Origin: Aplectana chamaeleonis
Lineage: Eukaryota > Nematoda > Chromadorea > Rhabditida > Cosmocercidae
NCBI GenBank assembly: GCA_029168955.1
Contig: JAPDOI010000135.1
Span: 560,001-624,000 of the forward strand
DNA length: 64,000 nucleotides
Direction of reading: 5' to 3'
The notes below the pieces were generated by a model. That model saw nothing but the letters and a program-made list of their open reading frames with translations. It searched no databases and was not told the DNA's origin. Positions within the stretch are counted from its first letter, which is position 1; the number at the start of each line of letters is the position of its first letter. Position numbers and translations under genes: made by a program. Shown one piece after another: positions 53,709-64,000 of this stretch.

Positions 53709-54861
53709 CGTGCCGGAAGGCATCGTCCGGCAAACTGTGAAACGGGCTCTACACCCTCTTCATACGTTTGCTGACGTTGCATATGCCGCTACTTGATCTA
53801 CAGTGGGACCAGCTTTTCGGAATACTAACAGAGAAATTACTATCTGCCAAAAAGGTCATTTAAATTAGAATGGGCTTCTCTGGTACTCTGGTACATGACT
53901 TCTGGACGTAAGTCCGAATATGCCCTTCAAAGTTGCCTAGAATCACTCTAAAAAATAAATGAACGTTTTTCCCCAAATACCGTACCTACTGCACCTTCCA
54001 GCATGCTTGTTTTCTGAGAAAATTTGGAAACGAACCTCATAATCGTATTCAGGGCCCAAAACAACCCCCAGAGCAAAGTTTGTGTGAAAAAAACATTTCC
54101 GAACCTACACAGAAGGGGGAACTTTGAGGGCAAAACGCAACTTTTGGGGGTTTTTGGAATGCTGCGATATATATGGCCCCAATCGTTTCTGTGGGGGTCA
54201 TTTGGACTGCATAACACGCTTGCGAGGTCCGGTCATCGAATTTTGACAGCGTACGGTAGATAAAGGTGGGTGGGTATACGTTAGTGTGGTCAAAGTCTCA
54301 GATTTTTCTTGGAATTTTCTATGCAGGGATTGTTCAAGATGCTGAATACGAATTCAATGTTCATTTGCCGGTTTTCAAATTATTAAAGTAGGTTCCACCT
54401 CTGCCCCCTGAAAGGCATGGTACTTACCGTAACCTACATTGAACCTCAGAATTCCGACAAGCGCACGTCAGGTTCTTGTCAAGCACCCTAGATTACCCTT
54501 ACAAACACGTTTGAACAAAATCCGATTTTTTTCAAAATACAAAAAACCCTTTTGCGGAGCTTTAAAAGAGCTCCCAACCATTGTAAGAATGGGTATGGAA
54601 AGCTTCGATGAGCATTTTCGGACTCTACGTCTAGAAATGATTTCAGCAAAGTAAATTTCATCTGGAATGGCCACTTTGACCAAAATGTCTTGCAAGTATT
54701 GGAGAGACCGGAAAAATATTTCGTGTGTGCGAATTTCAATGCTTGATTGTCATTTGCCAGCTCATTGTTCGGTTCACCCTTGTGAGGTTATAGTGACTTA
54801 TTTACTCATGAGCAATTAAATAACAGTTTTTCTGAAATTTCAGGTAAAGTGGCCAGCCAAT
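53709..54861. other. No gene recognised
   Basis: Apart from the short open stretch at 53709-53796 described with the CAP-gene flank, I found no exon, repeat family or signal that I could support. Confidence 0.3.
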
Positions 54862-55865
54862 TACCATCAGATGTACAGATCCTGCATTGCATGCTTTTTG
54901 AGTTTCACAAGGGAAGTAGCGCAACAGTTGCTACCAGAAAGATTTGCGATATTTACCCAAATGAATTGGACATTCCCCAATGCCCGAAGTGGTTTTCCGA
55001 ATACAATTGATCCAAATTTTGATCTTTCCGTTTCGTATCGACCAGGAAGACGACCAAAGTTAGACAACGGCATGTTAAGTTTGGAAGTGGCAGCAGAAAC
55101 GTGTCACACGATCGAGTATTTGTTGAGTAGTCTTAAAGGCAGCACACACGCTCAGAAACATTGTTGAGATAAGAGCATAAATAGGACCACATGGCCCCTA
55201 CCATGTCTTCAATGGCGTTTGAAGCGCTGCAAACCATTCAGTTTGACAGAATTCGAGCATTTCCGTCTCGAAAGCCTGTGGAACCCCACCCCTACGTATA
55301 ACAGAATGAAGAGTGAAGCATGTGGAAGCATTTGATAATTTAGAGTGATAGCACTATCAAATGAGAGTCTACGAGAGAAAAAGAATGATTGACTGGAATA
55401 TAACATGTCTGTTTGCTGATGAAATGCTCCATTTTATAAGTCAGCCGCAATAGAGCGGCATTCTTGAAATTGGATGGGAGTTAATCGGTAGGTAAACAAG
55501 TTATAATCAGGTAAATCAAACTGTTTCTCTCGTAGACTCTCACTTGATAGTGTTATCACTCTAAGTTTTCAAGTGCTTTCACATGCCTCACTCTTCATTC
55601 TGTTATTCGTAGGGGTGGGGTTCCACAGGCTTTCGAGACGGGAATGCTCGAATTCTGACAAACTGGATGGTTTTCAGCAGTTTAAACGCCGTTGACGACA
55701 TGGTAGGGGCCATGCGGTCCTATTCATGCTCTTATCTCAATCATGCTTGTGAGCGTGTATGCTGCCTTTAATCAATCTTGGTCGGCCGTTCAAGAACACT
55801 TGAAGCCGATTGGGAAAGTAAGCAAAGCAGGGGTTCGGGTCCCGCATAATCGGAAAACGACATTA
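54862..55865 (+). pseudogene. Second mariner transposase fragment, split by a TTAA element
   Basis: Plus strand: LHCMLFEFHKGSSATVATRK, ICDIYPNELDIPQCPKWFSE, then in another frame FDLSVSYRPGRR, KLDNGMLSLEVAAETCHTIE. After the insertion (55772 onward) come NQSWSAVQEHLKPIGKV and KAGVRVPHN. This is the N-terminal helix-turn-helix region of a mariner related to the Hsmar1/cecropia group, a different lineage from the copy at 38 kb. The catalytic DDD region is not present downstream. There are one or more frameshifts. The family B element at 55133-55771 lies within the frame. Confidence 0.85.
55133..55771. mobile_element. TTAA-type element, family B (long palindromic form), inside mariner
   Basis: TTAA at 55133-55136 and 55768-55771. 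About 639 bp, palindromic, with CATGGCCCCTACCATGTC, GATAGCACTATCAAATGAGA and AGAGCGGCATTCTTGAAA. Removing it with one TTAA joins AGTAGTC-TTAA-TCAATC and restores the mariner peptide SSLNQSW in frame. Confidence 0.97.
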
Positions 55866-56729
55866 CCTTCCGGTCCCCCTAATATTTAGGTAAAAGTTGA
55901 CAGGTGACTCTTTCGCACATAAGGATGACAGTAAAATCTGCAGATCGGCAGTGGATCCACGCGAATTAAGTACACTGTTATAAAACGTAGTAAACGCCCG
56001 GACGGCGGCGAAGATGGTCCCGAACATTATTGCCGCCAGCGTTTGCTGCGTTTCACCGTATCGGTGCCAGTTTCGTTCGGAGATACATTGCCAATCTGGG
56101 AATTATGCCAGCATTCTCGTCTTCAAAGAAGTCAGTCGTCAACTTCCACTCTAGTCCTTAATATGATAAAAAGCTGGTTTCTGGGACCTGAGCTTGCCTT
56201 CGCTTATTGGATGATTTGCAAGACAGTACGGCTGTACTCGGAGATTTGTTTTCAGAAATCAGGCAAAGAATTCTACGAAATGGCGAGTCGTTTGTACAGT
56301 GCCGACTTTCGACAAGCCGTATTTTGTGATCAGCGGCAAAAGGTCAGTTCTAGTGCACTGTTCGTGTAGTTAGAGACGTGCGAATTCTCGTCATTCCCAT
56401 CTACTCTGTACATCACAACAATCGATAGTAGTTTTCGACTCATTGTGACGGAATCATGTGTTTCACCATTTTCGTGACGGTACCAAAGCAGCAATGTTCG
56501 AATGACCAAAATGGCTTTGAGCTACTATAGCCGCCACATTAATTCGAGTCGAAAAAGGGGACGACGCGCGCGTAGCAAAGGTGCGTTCGGCGAGCGTGCT
56601 CCTCGCTTGGCAGCGCGGGATTGAACAACACACACTTCTCCACGTTCGACTTTCAAAACACCTTAGCATAGGAAAATATACGTTGGTCTTAGCCGGCACG
56701 AGATAGTGTGATGGTTTATTGACAGACTA

Positions 56730-58330
56730 ATGTCTCGGCGGTCTCGCGAAATGTTTCGCTGGAGGTCCGAGCATTCCACTCTTACAAAACTTGTGGTTGC
56801 TAGAAACATGTTTCGCGCCGCTATAAAAGTGTGTTCTGGAGAGGAAGAGGGTGAGGAGTCAAAAAGGCTGGCTCGCCAAATGGCAACTCTCAATGGCTAT
56901 GGACCACACGAGCGCAGGTTGCGGATGATCCACAAAGGTCAGAGAGGTCCTAATGTACCGCAAAGCGACAAAGTTCCTTTTATGATGCCATTCATCTCAG
57001 ATCATGTGAGCAGCGCTGTCAGAAAGTAGCTACGAAGCGCGGGATTTGAAAATACTGTATCTTCGGTTGCCAACCCGCAAAATAACCTAAAATAGCAGTT
57101 CTTTCAAAATCGCCAATGTACCTGCGCATGCGTCTTTCCACAGTCCGTCATTTGCGCTTTGGGTAGACAAGGTGACTGTATTGCTTATGGGTTACTTACC
57201 TTATCACATGTCAGAGCTGTGTTCAGGGACATAACAGTGGGCACAGAGGGAGATGGGAGTACGGGGTGGGATTTATCCCACCGTCGACCAATCACCCACG
57301 TTTTAAAGGCAGCATACACGCTCGCAAACATGGTCGAGATATCAGCATAAATAGGCCCGCACGGCCTCTGCCATGTCGTCAACGACATTTGAAGCGCTGA
57401 AAACCATCCAGCATGACAGTATTTGACCATCCCTGTCACGCACGCCCGTATTTTCACACCCCTTCGAGTAACAGAATGAAAAGGTAAACTTGAGAAAACA
57501 TTTGATAATTGAGAGTGAAAGCACTATCAAATGGGAGTGCACGAGAGAAACAGCTCGATTTACCTGGATATTACATGTTTGTGCACTGATGGAATCCTCC
57601 ACTTTCAAAAGCCATCCGGAGTAGAGCGGCATTCTCGAAAGTGGATGAGAGTTTATGGGTGTTTAGACAGGTAATGTTCAAGTAAATCGAGCTGCTTCTC
57701 TCGTGCACTTCCCTTTGATAGTGCTATCACTCTAAGTTATCACATGTTTTCTCGAGTTCAGCTTTTCATTCTGTTACTCAAAGGGGTGTGAAAATACGGG
57801 TGTGCGTGACAGGGATGGTCAAACGCTGTCATCTTGGATGGTTTTCAGCGCTTCAAACGCCGTTCACGACATGGTAGGGGCCGCGCAGGCCTATTTATGC
57901 TGATATCTCGACAATGTTCGCGAGCGTGTATGCTGCCTTTAAGGGGTGGAGAGAGGCTGTCGATTGGCCGACGGAGCAATGAACCCGCCCTGTACTCCGA
58001 TCTCCCCTTGTAACTATCAGCGAAACAGCCCGCCATCTGCATGTGCGGACCAAGGAGCACTTGGATGGGAATGAAAGGTCGCGACTTAGTTCTGCGCTGG
58101 GCTGCCACAGGGCTAATTGTCATGACGGGGACGATTTTGAAGTGACGGGGGAGATACCAGCGCGGGAGGCCAAAGCAAGTTCGCGGAAAGCGCTCGAGGC
58201 ATTCTGGATCAAGGCGAGATACCCCGTGGTTTTCAACTGGCGACCTGATGCTCCTCAGAATGTGAGAAGGAATGCCGCTCAGTCTCATCTATCTCAGCCG
58301 TTTGTTCGGAGATTTTGCCTTGAATTTTAG
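56730..58330 (+). pseudogene. Penelope-like element fragment (RT end, linker, GIY-YIG region), split by a TTAA element
   Basis: Plus strand: FMMPFISDHVSSAVRK with a stop, then LRSAGFENTVSSVANPQNNL with a stop, VICALGRQGDC, and after a one-base shift VTYLITCQSC. Beyond the insertion come HLHVRTKEHLDGNERSRLSS, ALGCHRANCHDGDDFEV and SSRKALEAFWIKARYPVV. This order (RT thumb, Cys linker, GIY-YIG domain end) is that of Penelope-like retroelements. The GIY-YIG core between TCQSC and HLHVR is not recognisable. Several stops and frameshifts make it a relic. It is in plus orientation, unlike the fragments at 26 and 29 kb. Confidence 0.85.
57303..57942. mobile_element. TTAA-type element, family B (long palindromic form), inside PLE
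   Basis: TTAA at 57303-57306 and 57939-57942; tips AGGCAGCATACACGCTCG / CGAGCGTGTATGCTGCCT. It is colinear with 55133-55771. It interrupts the Penelope-like relic between the linker and the GIY-YIG end. Confidence 0.95.
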
Positions 58331-59308
58331 TAAAGTGAAACGAATCAGGCTAAATTTATTACGTGAATTCTACATGGTTCTCGGAACATTTAGGCGAATT
58401 ACAGTACATTTTTCTCGGAATATTGGTGCCAGAAGAGGTCAATTCTGACACCGCCGTAGTGGGTTACGCTATCAAATCTAATCGGCTCCGTTCGATCGCG
58501 CCACGGCCTCACTCGTGCTTGATAGCAAGCGATAGGTTGAATTATCAGAAGTTAAAGAGCACTAGGGTTAGTCGCAGATTGCTGACGAGATATGATATTT
58601 ATCCAATCACAGGCTATCTAACAGAAGTGAGCACGCGACGCGGTCGAACAGAGCGGATGGGATCTCGGCAGCTGTAGGGCGCAATTAGTCAGGAAACAGG
58701 TCTTCCGGTTTTTAAAGGGGGTCGCCAAGAAAGGTCCCGAACAGAGGGGGCTGCATATTCCTATTCTCCATTCCTGGACGGGTTCCCGTCCCTGCCTGAA
58801 AACTCTTAGTGTTTGATGCTTCCTACATCATGCTTTTCTCATTTACACTGTAGCTTACAACATTGTGATCCGCCGCCATACTTTAGTCAGAGTGCATTCC
58901 ACGGACTGTTTTGCAACGTGACGACGTCCACAGTTTTCATATGTTGATAGTACATCGTATCAGAAAAACTTACACTCAACTCTTTGTGACGGGATGATGC
59001 GTGCCCCTCTCCCATGACGTTGCCAAAACGACCACATTCGACGTTTAAGTACTTTGAGTTCGATGGATGGGCAGTGATGAGAAAACTTGGTTCAGTACAT
59101 CTGTGCAAGGCGCGGTCTACTGCTTTTCAGCGAGTTTTCACCACAATACCCCAGTAAGGTTTGGTAAAAGAGCGCGCCTCCGTGTCTTTGGCGGCCTTTT
59201 TCGATAATTACCTTCAAACCTAGATTTTTAGTGTCTGAGAATTCTCAGGCAGTAACGCCAGCTGAGGGGAAGGCAATACCGGTTGACTGAACATTGCACC
59301 CAGCGAGT
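58331..59308. other. No gene recognised
   Basis: Contains an open frame of about 104 codons at 58363-58677 without recognisable domains and with no splice context. I see no repeats shared with other parts of the window. Confidence 0.3.
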
Positions 59309-59310
59309 CC

Positions 59311-61250
59311 TGGGGCCGGATTCATCAGTGTGCTAACCCACGGTTAGCGCCCTTAACCTACCAACCCAGCACCATTTCAGTGATTCATCAACTTACCAAC
59401 CCATGCGCTGCTCGGTTGGTTAGTGGGTCAGCGCTACCAGACGAAAGAGGCTAGTAGGCAGCTAACCAACCCAGTAGATATCGTGCGCCACCGCTAAACC
59501 GCGCGCCCGATGGCCAATGTAAGCGTTGCTGATTTTGAAATCATGCCAAGACTCGGTATCGATTCGTGAGGATTATTATTTCGTCAGCTGTTTCCAATTC
59601 CCTACCGTTTATTCGGCTGCAGCTACTATTTTCATGCTTCTTCTAGCATTCACAGGCCAGCCTATTCCCATAATCGAATTTAATCGAAGTAAAATTAGCA
59701 ATTTGCAGAACGTTATGAATTACTTTTTCTTCCGTTCAAGGCATGTATTGATGCTGTTTTTTTTAACTTAGTGATAATTCGTAGAATGATGCATTACTTG
59801 ATTATTCCACAAAAAAATTGTTAGTTTGCTTTTCGTTTTGCGGGCACAAATTCTTTGAATGGGTGACTTTTGAATTTCATTCTCAATCGTAATTAAGAAC
59901 GTAACTGTTTGGAAGAATTCGGCTCCTAATTTTCGGAGAAATTCAAAAAAAAATCTGCTTATGTTAATAAGATTAGAAGCAGCCCGATAAAAATAGGAAT
60001 CGAAATCAAAATTTTCGCCGTGAATTTTCCATCTGCATTGCTGCAAGAAATCGTAATTTTTTCGACAATTTTCGTCAATGGGGCCAGAATGGATCAAATT
60101 CCTGATAATTTGATGAGCAAACTTTCACTCACAAAGGGGTAAATGAAACTTTGGGATGACTTGTAAAAATTATGTATTAATAAAAAATTATAGATAATTA
60201 TTGAATTAATATGATATCATTAAAATAAGATTACCCCCGCGAGCTGTACCTGCTACCCATAGTTGTTCTCACAGTAAGTTTGAAGTTGTGAGCCATCCTT
60301 GGATTGCTGAATACAATCCACCTATACACCTTTCCCACAAACCAGCGCCCGTCATTACCCTACCGGTACTTCTACTCACACTATTCAACTACACTGCTAC
60401 TAATAGAAGAGATGGAGCAAAGATATGCTTGTGTTTTCTTTCTAATTTTTCTCATCCGCCCGTGTTTTTCATGTCGTTCTGGGACCACCTTCGAGTAAGT
60501 GGTTCGAAAACGATGAAAAAGAGCAAACGCAGGAACGCTTTGCAATCAAGACGTTATATGACGCAGGAGCTATTATCTTGTTAGTTTAGTAGGAGGATCG
60601 AACATTTTTTTAACAAATGTTCAGGATAGTTATTACTGGACATGAAAGAATGCAGGTGTGCTTATTTAGCAATTGTGAAGAAATGTGCCTCTTGTGATCC
60701 AACGATAGAAAAAAAGCATCTACTGTTTGCAATCTTCCGACTGTATACAGGCTATAAAACGGAGAAATTCACATGGTTCCTACGCGTGCTGTTGCGGGAC
60801 GGAGGTTAGAGACAGTGAGAGAGCGAAGGGAAGAAGGAGGCCCAGGCGTCGCGCGCGCCTCTCGCGCCTCGAATGATGTGAATTACGACGTTTTATAGAG
60901 GGTAGGTAGAATAGCAATGCACTGTGATAAATAAGCCTCAAAAATTATAAGATTTCGCTTGAAACTTGGGGAAAACACATCCTTTATGCTGCGAAACTGC
61001 CGTTGTGTCATTGTTATTCAAGAAAATCTATCTATAGTGGAGTTTTCTATCAATTTTTGTGATTTGGCGGTAATTATGGTGTGTTGTGTGCACTTAAATT
61101 ACCGCCGACGCCTAAAAGTCGAGGTCAGCGTAACTCACACTGATTTGCGCTTGGTGAATCAGAATCGGAGGTGTTGGGCAGGTTACGCGTTCGGTCAAAC
61201 TTATCGTCGGTCAACCCAAACCCAACATTCGGTTGATGAATCCGGCCCCT
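59311..61250. mobile_element. Inverted-repeat pair with GGGGCCGGATTCATCA ends
   Basis: TGGGGCCGGATTCATCAGTG at the left and GGTTGATGAATCCGGCCCC at the right are complementary at the tip. The left subterminal part (to about 59520) has repeated ACCAACCCA motifs; the right has CAACCCAAACCCAACA. The interior of about 1.5 kb is AT-rich with no recognised transposase, and a GC-rich dispersed segment lies at 60770-60900. It could be one 1.9-kb element or two solo ends. Confidence 0.45.
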
Positions 61251-61339
61251 GGTACTCACTGCCCCCTCAGCCGGTAAATGGTGGCCCCTCACCCCGCATT
61301 CACTTCTCCCTCGGCCGGTAAATGGTGTAACGCTCACCC

Positions 61340-61575
61340 GGGGCCGAGTTCATCAACGCGTGTGTTTGGGTAGCGGTGAAGGCGTCGGCAGTTTTGATGA
61401 TTACCCTGAGCAAGCGGAAGATCGCTTACCAGTCGTGCCCACTTCTAACCCAGCTAAGAGGCAGGGCAAGTGAGAAACTGCTCGGCTACGAGGCGGTCTG
61501 CCCTTGCGGGTAATTATCAAAAGTGCCGACGCCTCTTACCGCTACCCTAACCCACGCGTTCATGATCCCGGCCCC
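61340..61575. mobile_element. Foldback element with GGGGCCGAGTTCATCAACGC ends
   Basis: The tips and the following GTGTTTGGGTAGCGGTGA, GGCGTCGGCA and TTTTGATGATTACC pair with the right half (GGTAATTATCAAAA, TGCCGACGCC, TTACCGCTACCC, GCGTTCATGATCCCGGCCCC). About 236 bp. The tips are related to the pair at 59311-61250. Confidence 0.85.
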
Positions 61576-62042
61576 AGGCAAATGATGGCCCCCTCAGCCC
61601 GCATTCACTGCCCCCTCAGCCGGTGAATGGAGTTGAATGGCTCACACGGTATTAGTTTTACCGTATGAATGATATCGTTCTGCAGGAGTAGATAAAGCTC
61701 CTAGTAGGCCCTCCCTGTTCCCCAGCAAGTTCGAGGCTTCCGCTTCATCCCTGAAAAGTCAAGCCTCACCTTGCTTCAAAATTCATGATTCATGAACTTA
61801 CCCGCCCTCACTCTCCCACGGTCACAACGAGCTGTGGGGGTGAGTGGTCGAGAATCCTAATCGTGTGGATGACTACTTGTTTGAATGCCTTCACCCGAAT
61901 CGGCTTGAAGTTCACTTTGCCCGCGCCGTACATGAGCTTTGTTTGCGTTAGTGTCAGCCCGATCACCCGGTGATATGCTCTGCCGTGGATCTATGTCCGC
62001 CCGCTGACTCTGTAAAGCCATGCCCCTCAGCCGGTAAAATGC
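61576..62042. other. No gene recognised
   Basis: Contains scattered CCCCCTCAGCCGGTAAATG-type motifs (also 61260-61325 and 62020-62040) in one orientation, a weak dispersed repeat. No exon is supported. Confidence 0.35.
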
Positions 62043-62470
62043 AAGTGAGCGAGGTCGGGTTTTTGCGTCTTCTTCGTTTTTTTTATATAACGCATCAAAC
62101 TCTACTTTGACCGAAATTAGGGCGATATTCATGATACTGGCGTTGAGGGCTATGCAGTGGTCAGCCTTCGTGATGATTATGTTGAGATTTATAGAAGTTT
62201 CGCAATCAGCCAGGTTTGTAATTGCGGTACCGTGACAGGTGGTGTGCTACAGGCTGAGTCTTGGCGCTTCCCGTTGCCTGCCGTATATAGAAAGCTGGCT
62301 GATTGCGAAGCTTCTGGTGTTCTCAACGTAATCACCACAAAGGCTAACCCATTGAACAGCCCTCAATGCCTGGCCCACGAATATCACCCTAGTTTCGCTT
62401 TAAGTTGAGTTTGAAGTGAGTTATACAAAAAAAGACGAAAAAGACGCGATAACCCGACCTCGCTCACTTT
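62043..62470. mobile_element. Inverted-repeat element with AAGTGAGCGAGGTCGGGTT ends
   Basis: The tips pair, followed by TTTTGCGTCTTCTTCG / CGAAAAAGACGCG and, further in, GGGCGATATTCATGA, GAGGGCTATGCAGTGG-like, TTTCGCAATCAGCCAGG and their complements. Arms are about 170 bp and total length is 428 bp. It is non-coding. Confidence 0.9.
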
Positions 62471-63378
62471 GTGATCAAATCCTACGAGCGGTATTGTAGT
62501 GGCACAACTACGGAAAAAAAGTCGAAGGAACGAGAAAAAATGAAAAAAATCGAACCTCTTCGATTCGGCCAGGGAGGTTACGCCGATTGCCGAACACGGG
62601 TTTGCGGTCTGTTTTGAGTTTCTCGGGAGTTCAAGACATGTTGATTTGCAACTGTTCTCCGTTTTTTTTGTGATGTTGGGTTTTATGTTCTCAAGCATAA
62701 ATTTTCCGCGCGCGTTGGATTTCGACTAATGTCATCAATATTCAAGTCATGCACCGTTATCTCAAGCATAACTGAAAAAGTTTCGAACGCGTAAAATTAA
62801 AAAAAAGCCGCCGTAAGGCCGGTCAGAGCGGTTTAGGCGCGTCATCTGTTGTTCATTCGGCAGTGTATTTCGACACAGCTTCCGCGTGCTCGCACGTGTA
62901 GCGACTGCTCGAGTGGCGTAGCTCATTCTGTAAATGCCACATACGTGTCGAGGTATTCATTCTACTGACTGGCGTCAAGAGGTTGTGGGAATATTAAGTC
63001 ATAGCTATGTGAGGTACATAGTATTCGTAGAGAGGAAACTTTGCAGAGGCACGTACCGGAAGAAAATGCTCATACTGGCAGAACGTGCTTATATCTGCCT
63101 TTTTTCTTAGAGGATTCGGGGGACAGCCGCTATTGAAGTTTCGACTGGAAGGCTTAAAAATGGCTGTCAAAGGCTGGTGCGGAAAGGATACGCCCCTCAT
63201 TCGAGTCGTATCCTTTTCGCGCCCAGCGTTTTGCAACCAATGTTAGTTCGATAAATACGATTTTAAAACATTTTTTGTACTTCTGGTATGTTTTTTTTTC
63301 GAATTTTTCAGCCATGTCACCTATATCCGGGAAGCCAAGCAATCGTTACAGCATAAAAACTCGGAATCGAGAATCGTC
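62471..63378. other. No gene recognised
   Basis: AT-rich sequence with a weakly repeated TCTCAAGCATAA (about 62688 and 62760). No exon or element end could be supported. Confidence 0.3.
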
Positions 63379-64000
63379 TTAAAGGCAACAGACACGCTCA
63401 AAAATGTTATCGATTTTATGACATAAATCAAAGGTTTGGAGCTGGTTGTAGTGGGAACTGACGAAAAAACGAACGAAAACTGTGTGAAAATAGAGGAATA
63501 ACGGTTATTTTGTTGTCCGGTGAAAGTGGACGAGTTTTACCGCGCGCGGTTGAAACCGCAAATATTAGCAACAAAACGATTGAGATAGAGAAGCCGATAT
63601 ACTGTGCTTATCTGGGCCAAATTCCGGTCCGCAATTGCGTTTCGACACCTTTTGCGGCCGCACGCGCTCGAGTCAGTCGGGTTTCCAGCGCCAAAGCCGA
63701 CCCCATGTGGCTTTTTTTATAAAATTTCCTCCAATTTTTCTTGATTTCCAGTTTTCAAAACCCACCTAGAGTCAGCAGATCGGCGGCTGCCGCGCTGTAA
63801 GCTCTTCTGACTCGGGAGCGTGCGGCCGCAAAGCGTGTCGAGACGCAATTGCGGACCGGAATTCGGTCCAGATAAGCACAGTACTCTTGCAGCCTGTACT
63901 GCAACGTTCACCTGATTGGAAGCATCAAAAACCAGCTAAAGTGACTGTATTAGTACTATCAATCTGGACGAGTTTGTATTTTGGGGTGGGGTTGCAGAAA
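63379..64000. mobile_element. TTAA-type element, family B, running off the window, split by family K
   Basis: TTAA at 63379-63382 and tip AGGCAACAGACACGC. Up to 63599 and again from 63884 it follows the family B copy at 25112 (ATCGATTTTATGACATAAAT, GAGGAATAACGGTT, GTGGACGAGTTTTACC). A family K element sits at 63600-63883. The right end is outside the window. Confidence 0.8.
63600..63883. mobile_element. Family K element, copy 6, nested in a TTAA element
   Basis: Tips TACTGTGCTTATCTGGGCC and GGTCCAGATAAGCACAGTA. The middle is closest to copy 5 (GGGTTTCCAGCGCCAAAGCC, GATCGGCGGCTGCCGCGC). It inserted into a family B element, so family K was active after at least some family B insertions. Confidence 0.92.

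Noticed and set aside
56043..56369. Missing reverse transcriptase of the PLE or mariner core
   Set aside because: I could not see RT or DDD motifs in any frame between 55870 and 56700.

Overview
The window is nuclear DNA of an animal, most likely a clade V strongylid nematode (hookworm group). The best evidence is one well-resolved gene: a two-domain Ancylostoma-secreted-protein-like (SCP/TAPS, CAP superfamily) gene of 12 small exons with GT-AG introns on the minus strand (43791-49580). Irritans-type mariner relics, Penelope-like relics and very dense small inverted-repeat elements fit that group. There are no operons, Shine-Dalgarno sites, rRNA genes or CRISPR arrays, and no tRNA gene was recognised.

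Protein-coding content is low. Besides the CAP gene, I see at least four exons of a GNAT-type N-acetyltransferase-like gene on the plus strand (31239-36062), whose downstream part runs into a mariner insertion. There is also a probable unrecognised terminal exon with a poly(A) signal (21740-21924). The other coding-like stretches are transposon remains: a 5'-truncated non-LTR retrotransposon reverse transcriptase at the left edge (1-992, minus), Penelope-like (PLE) fragments at 26.1, 29.0 and 56.7-58.3 kb, two mariner transposase pseudogenes (38.0-41.4 and 54.9-55.9 kb), and a pogo/Tigger-like deletion derivative (36.2-36.8 kb).

The rest is mostly non-autonomous inverted-repeat elements, and many can be grouped by their ends. 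The largest group (families A-E, about 440-640 bp) starts TTAAAGGCA and ends TGCCTTTAA. Two insertions, one into a mariner reading frame and one into another repeat, show directly that TTAA is the duplicated target. Three such elements lie end to end at 24649-26078 and share single TTAA junctions. A second family (K, about 280 bp, six copies) has long GC-rich ends beginning TACTGTGCTT and inserts at TA. Other foldbacks carry 9-10 bp target duplications, typical of Mutator-like elements. Insertions are often nested; the deepest nest is mariner, then an LTR-like element, then a TTAA element (37993-41363).

From 14.9 to 20.9 kb lies the most unusual block. It begins with a 3.1-kb array of 42-bp repeats. 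It continues with three inverted-repeat elements, the third inside the second. Each carries a TATA box followed about 28-29 bp later by a TCAYTC initiator-like motif and then a hairpin. In the two better-matched copies the layout is TATA, initiator, a 29-nt leader ending AAG/GTGA in a stem, a U-rich Sm-like site, and a 27-nt terminal hairpin with compensating changes. This may be a family of non-autonomous DNA elements that carry a Pol II unit for a short structured RNA. I do not recognise it as a described system.
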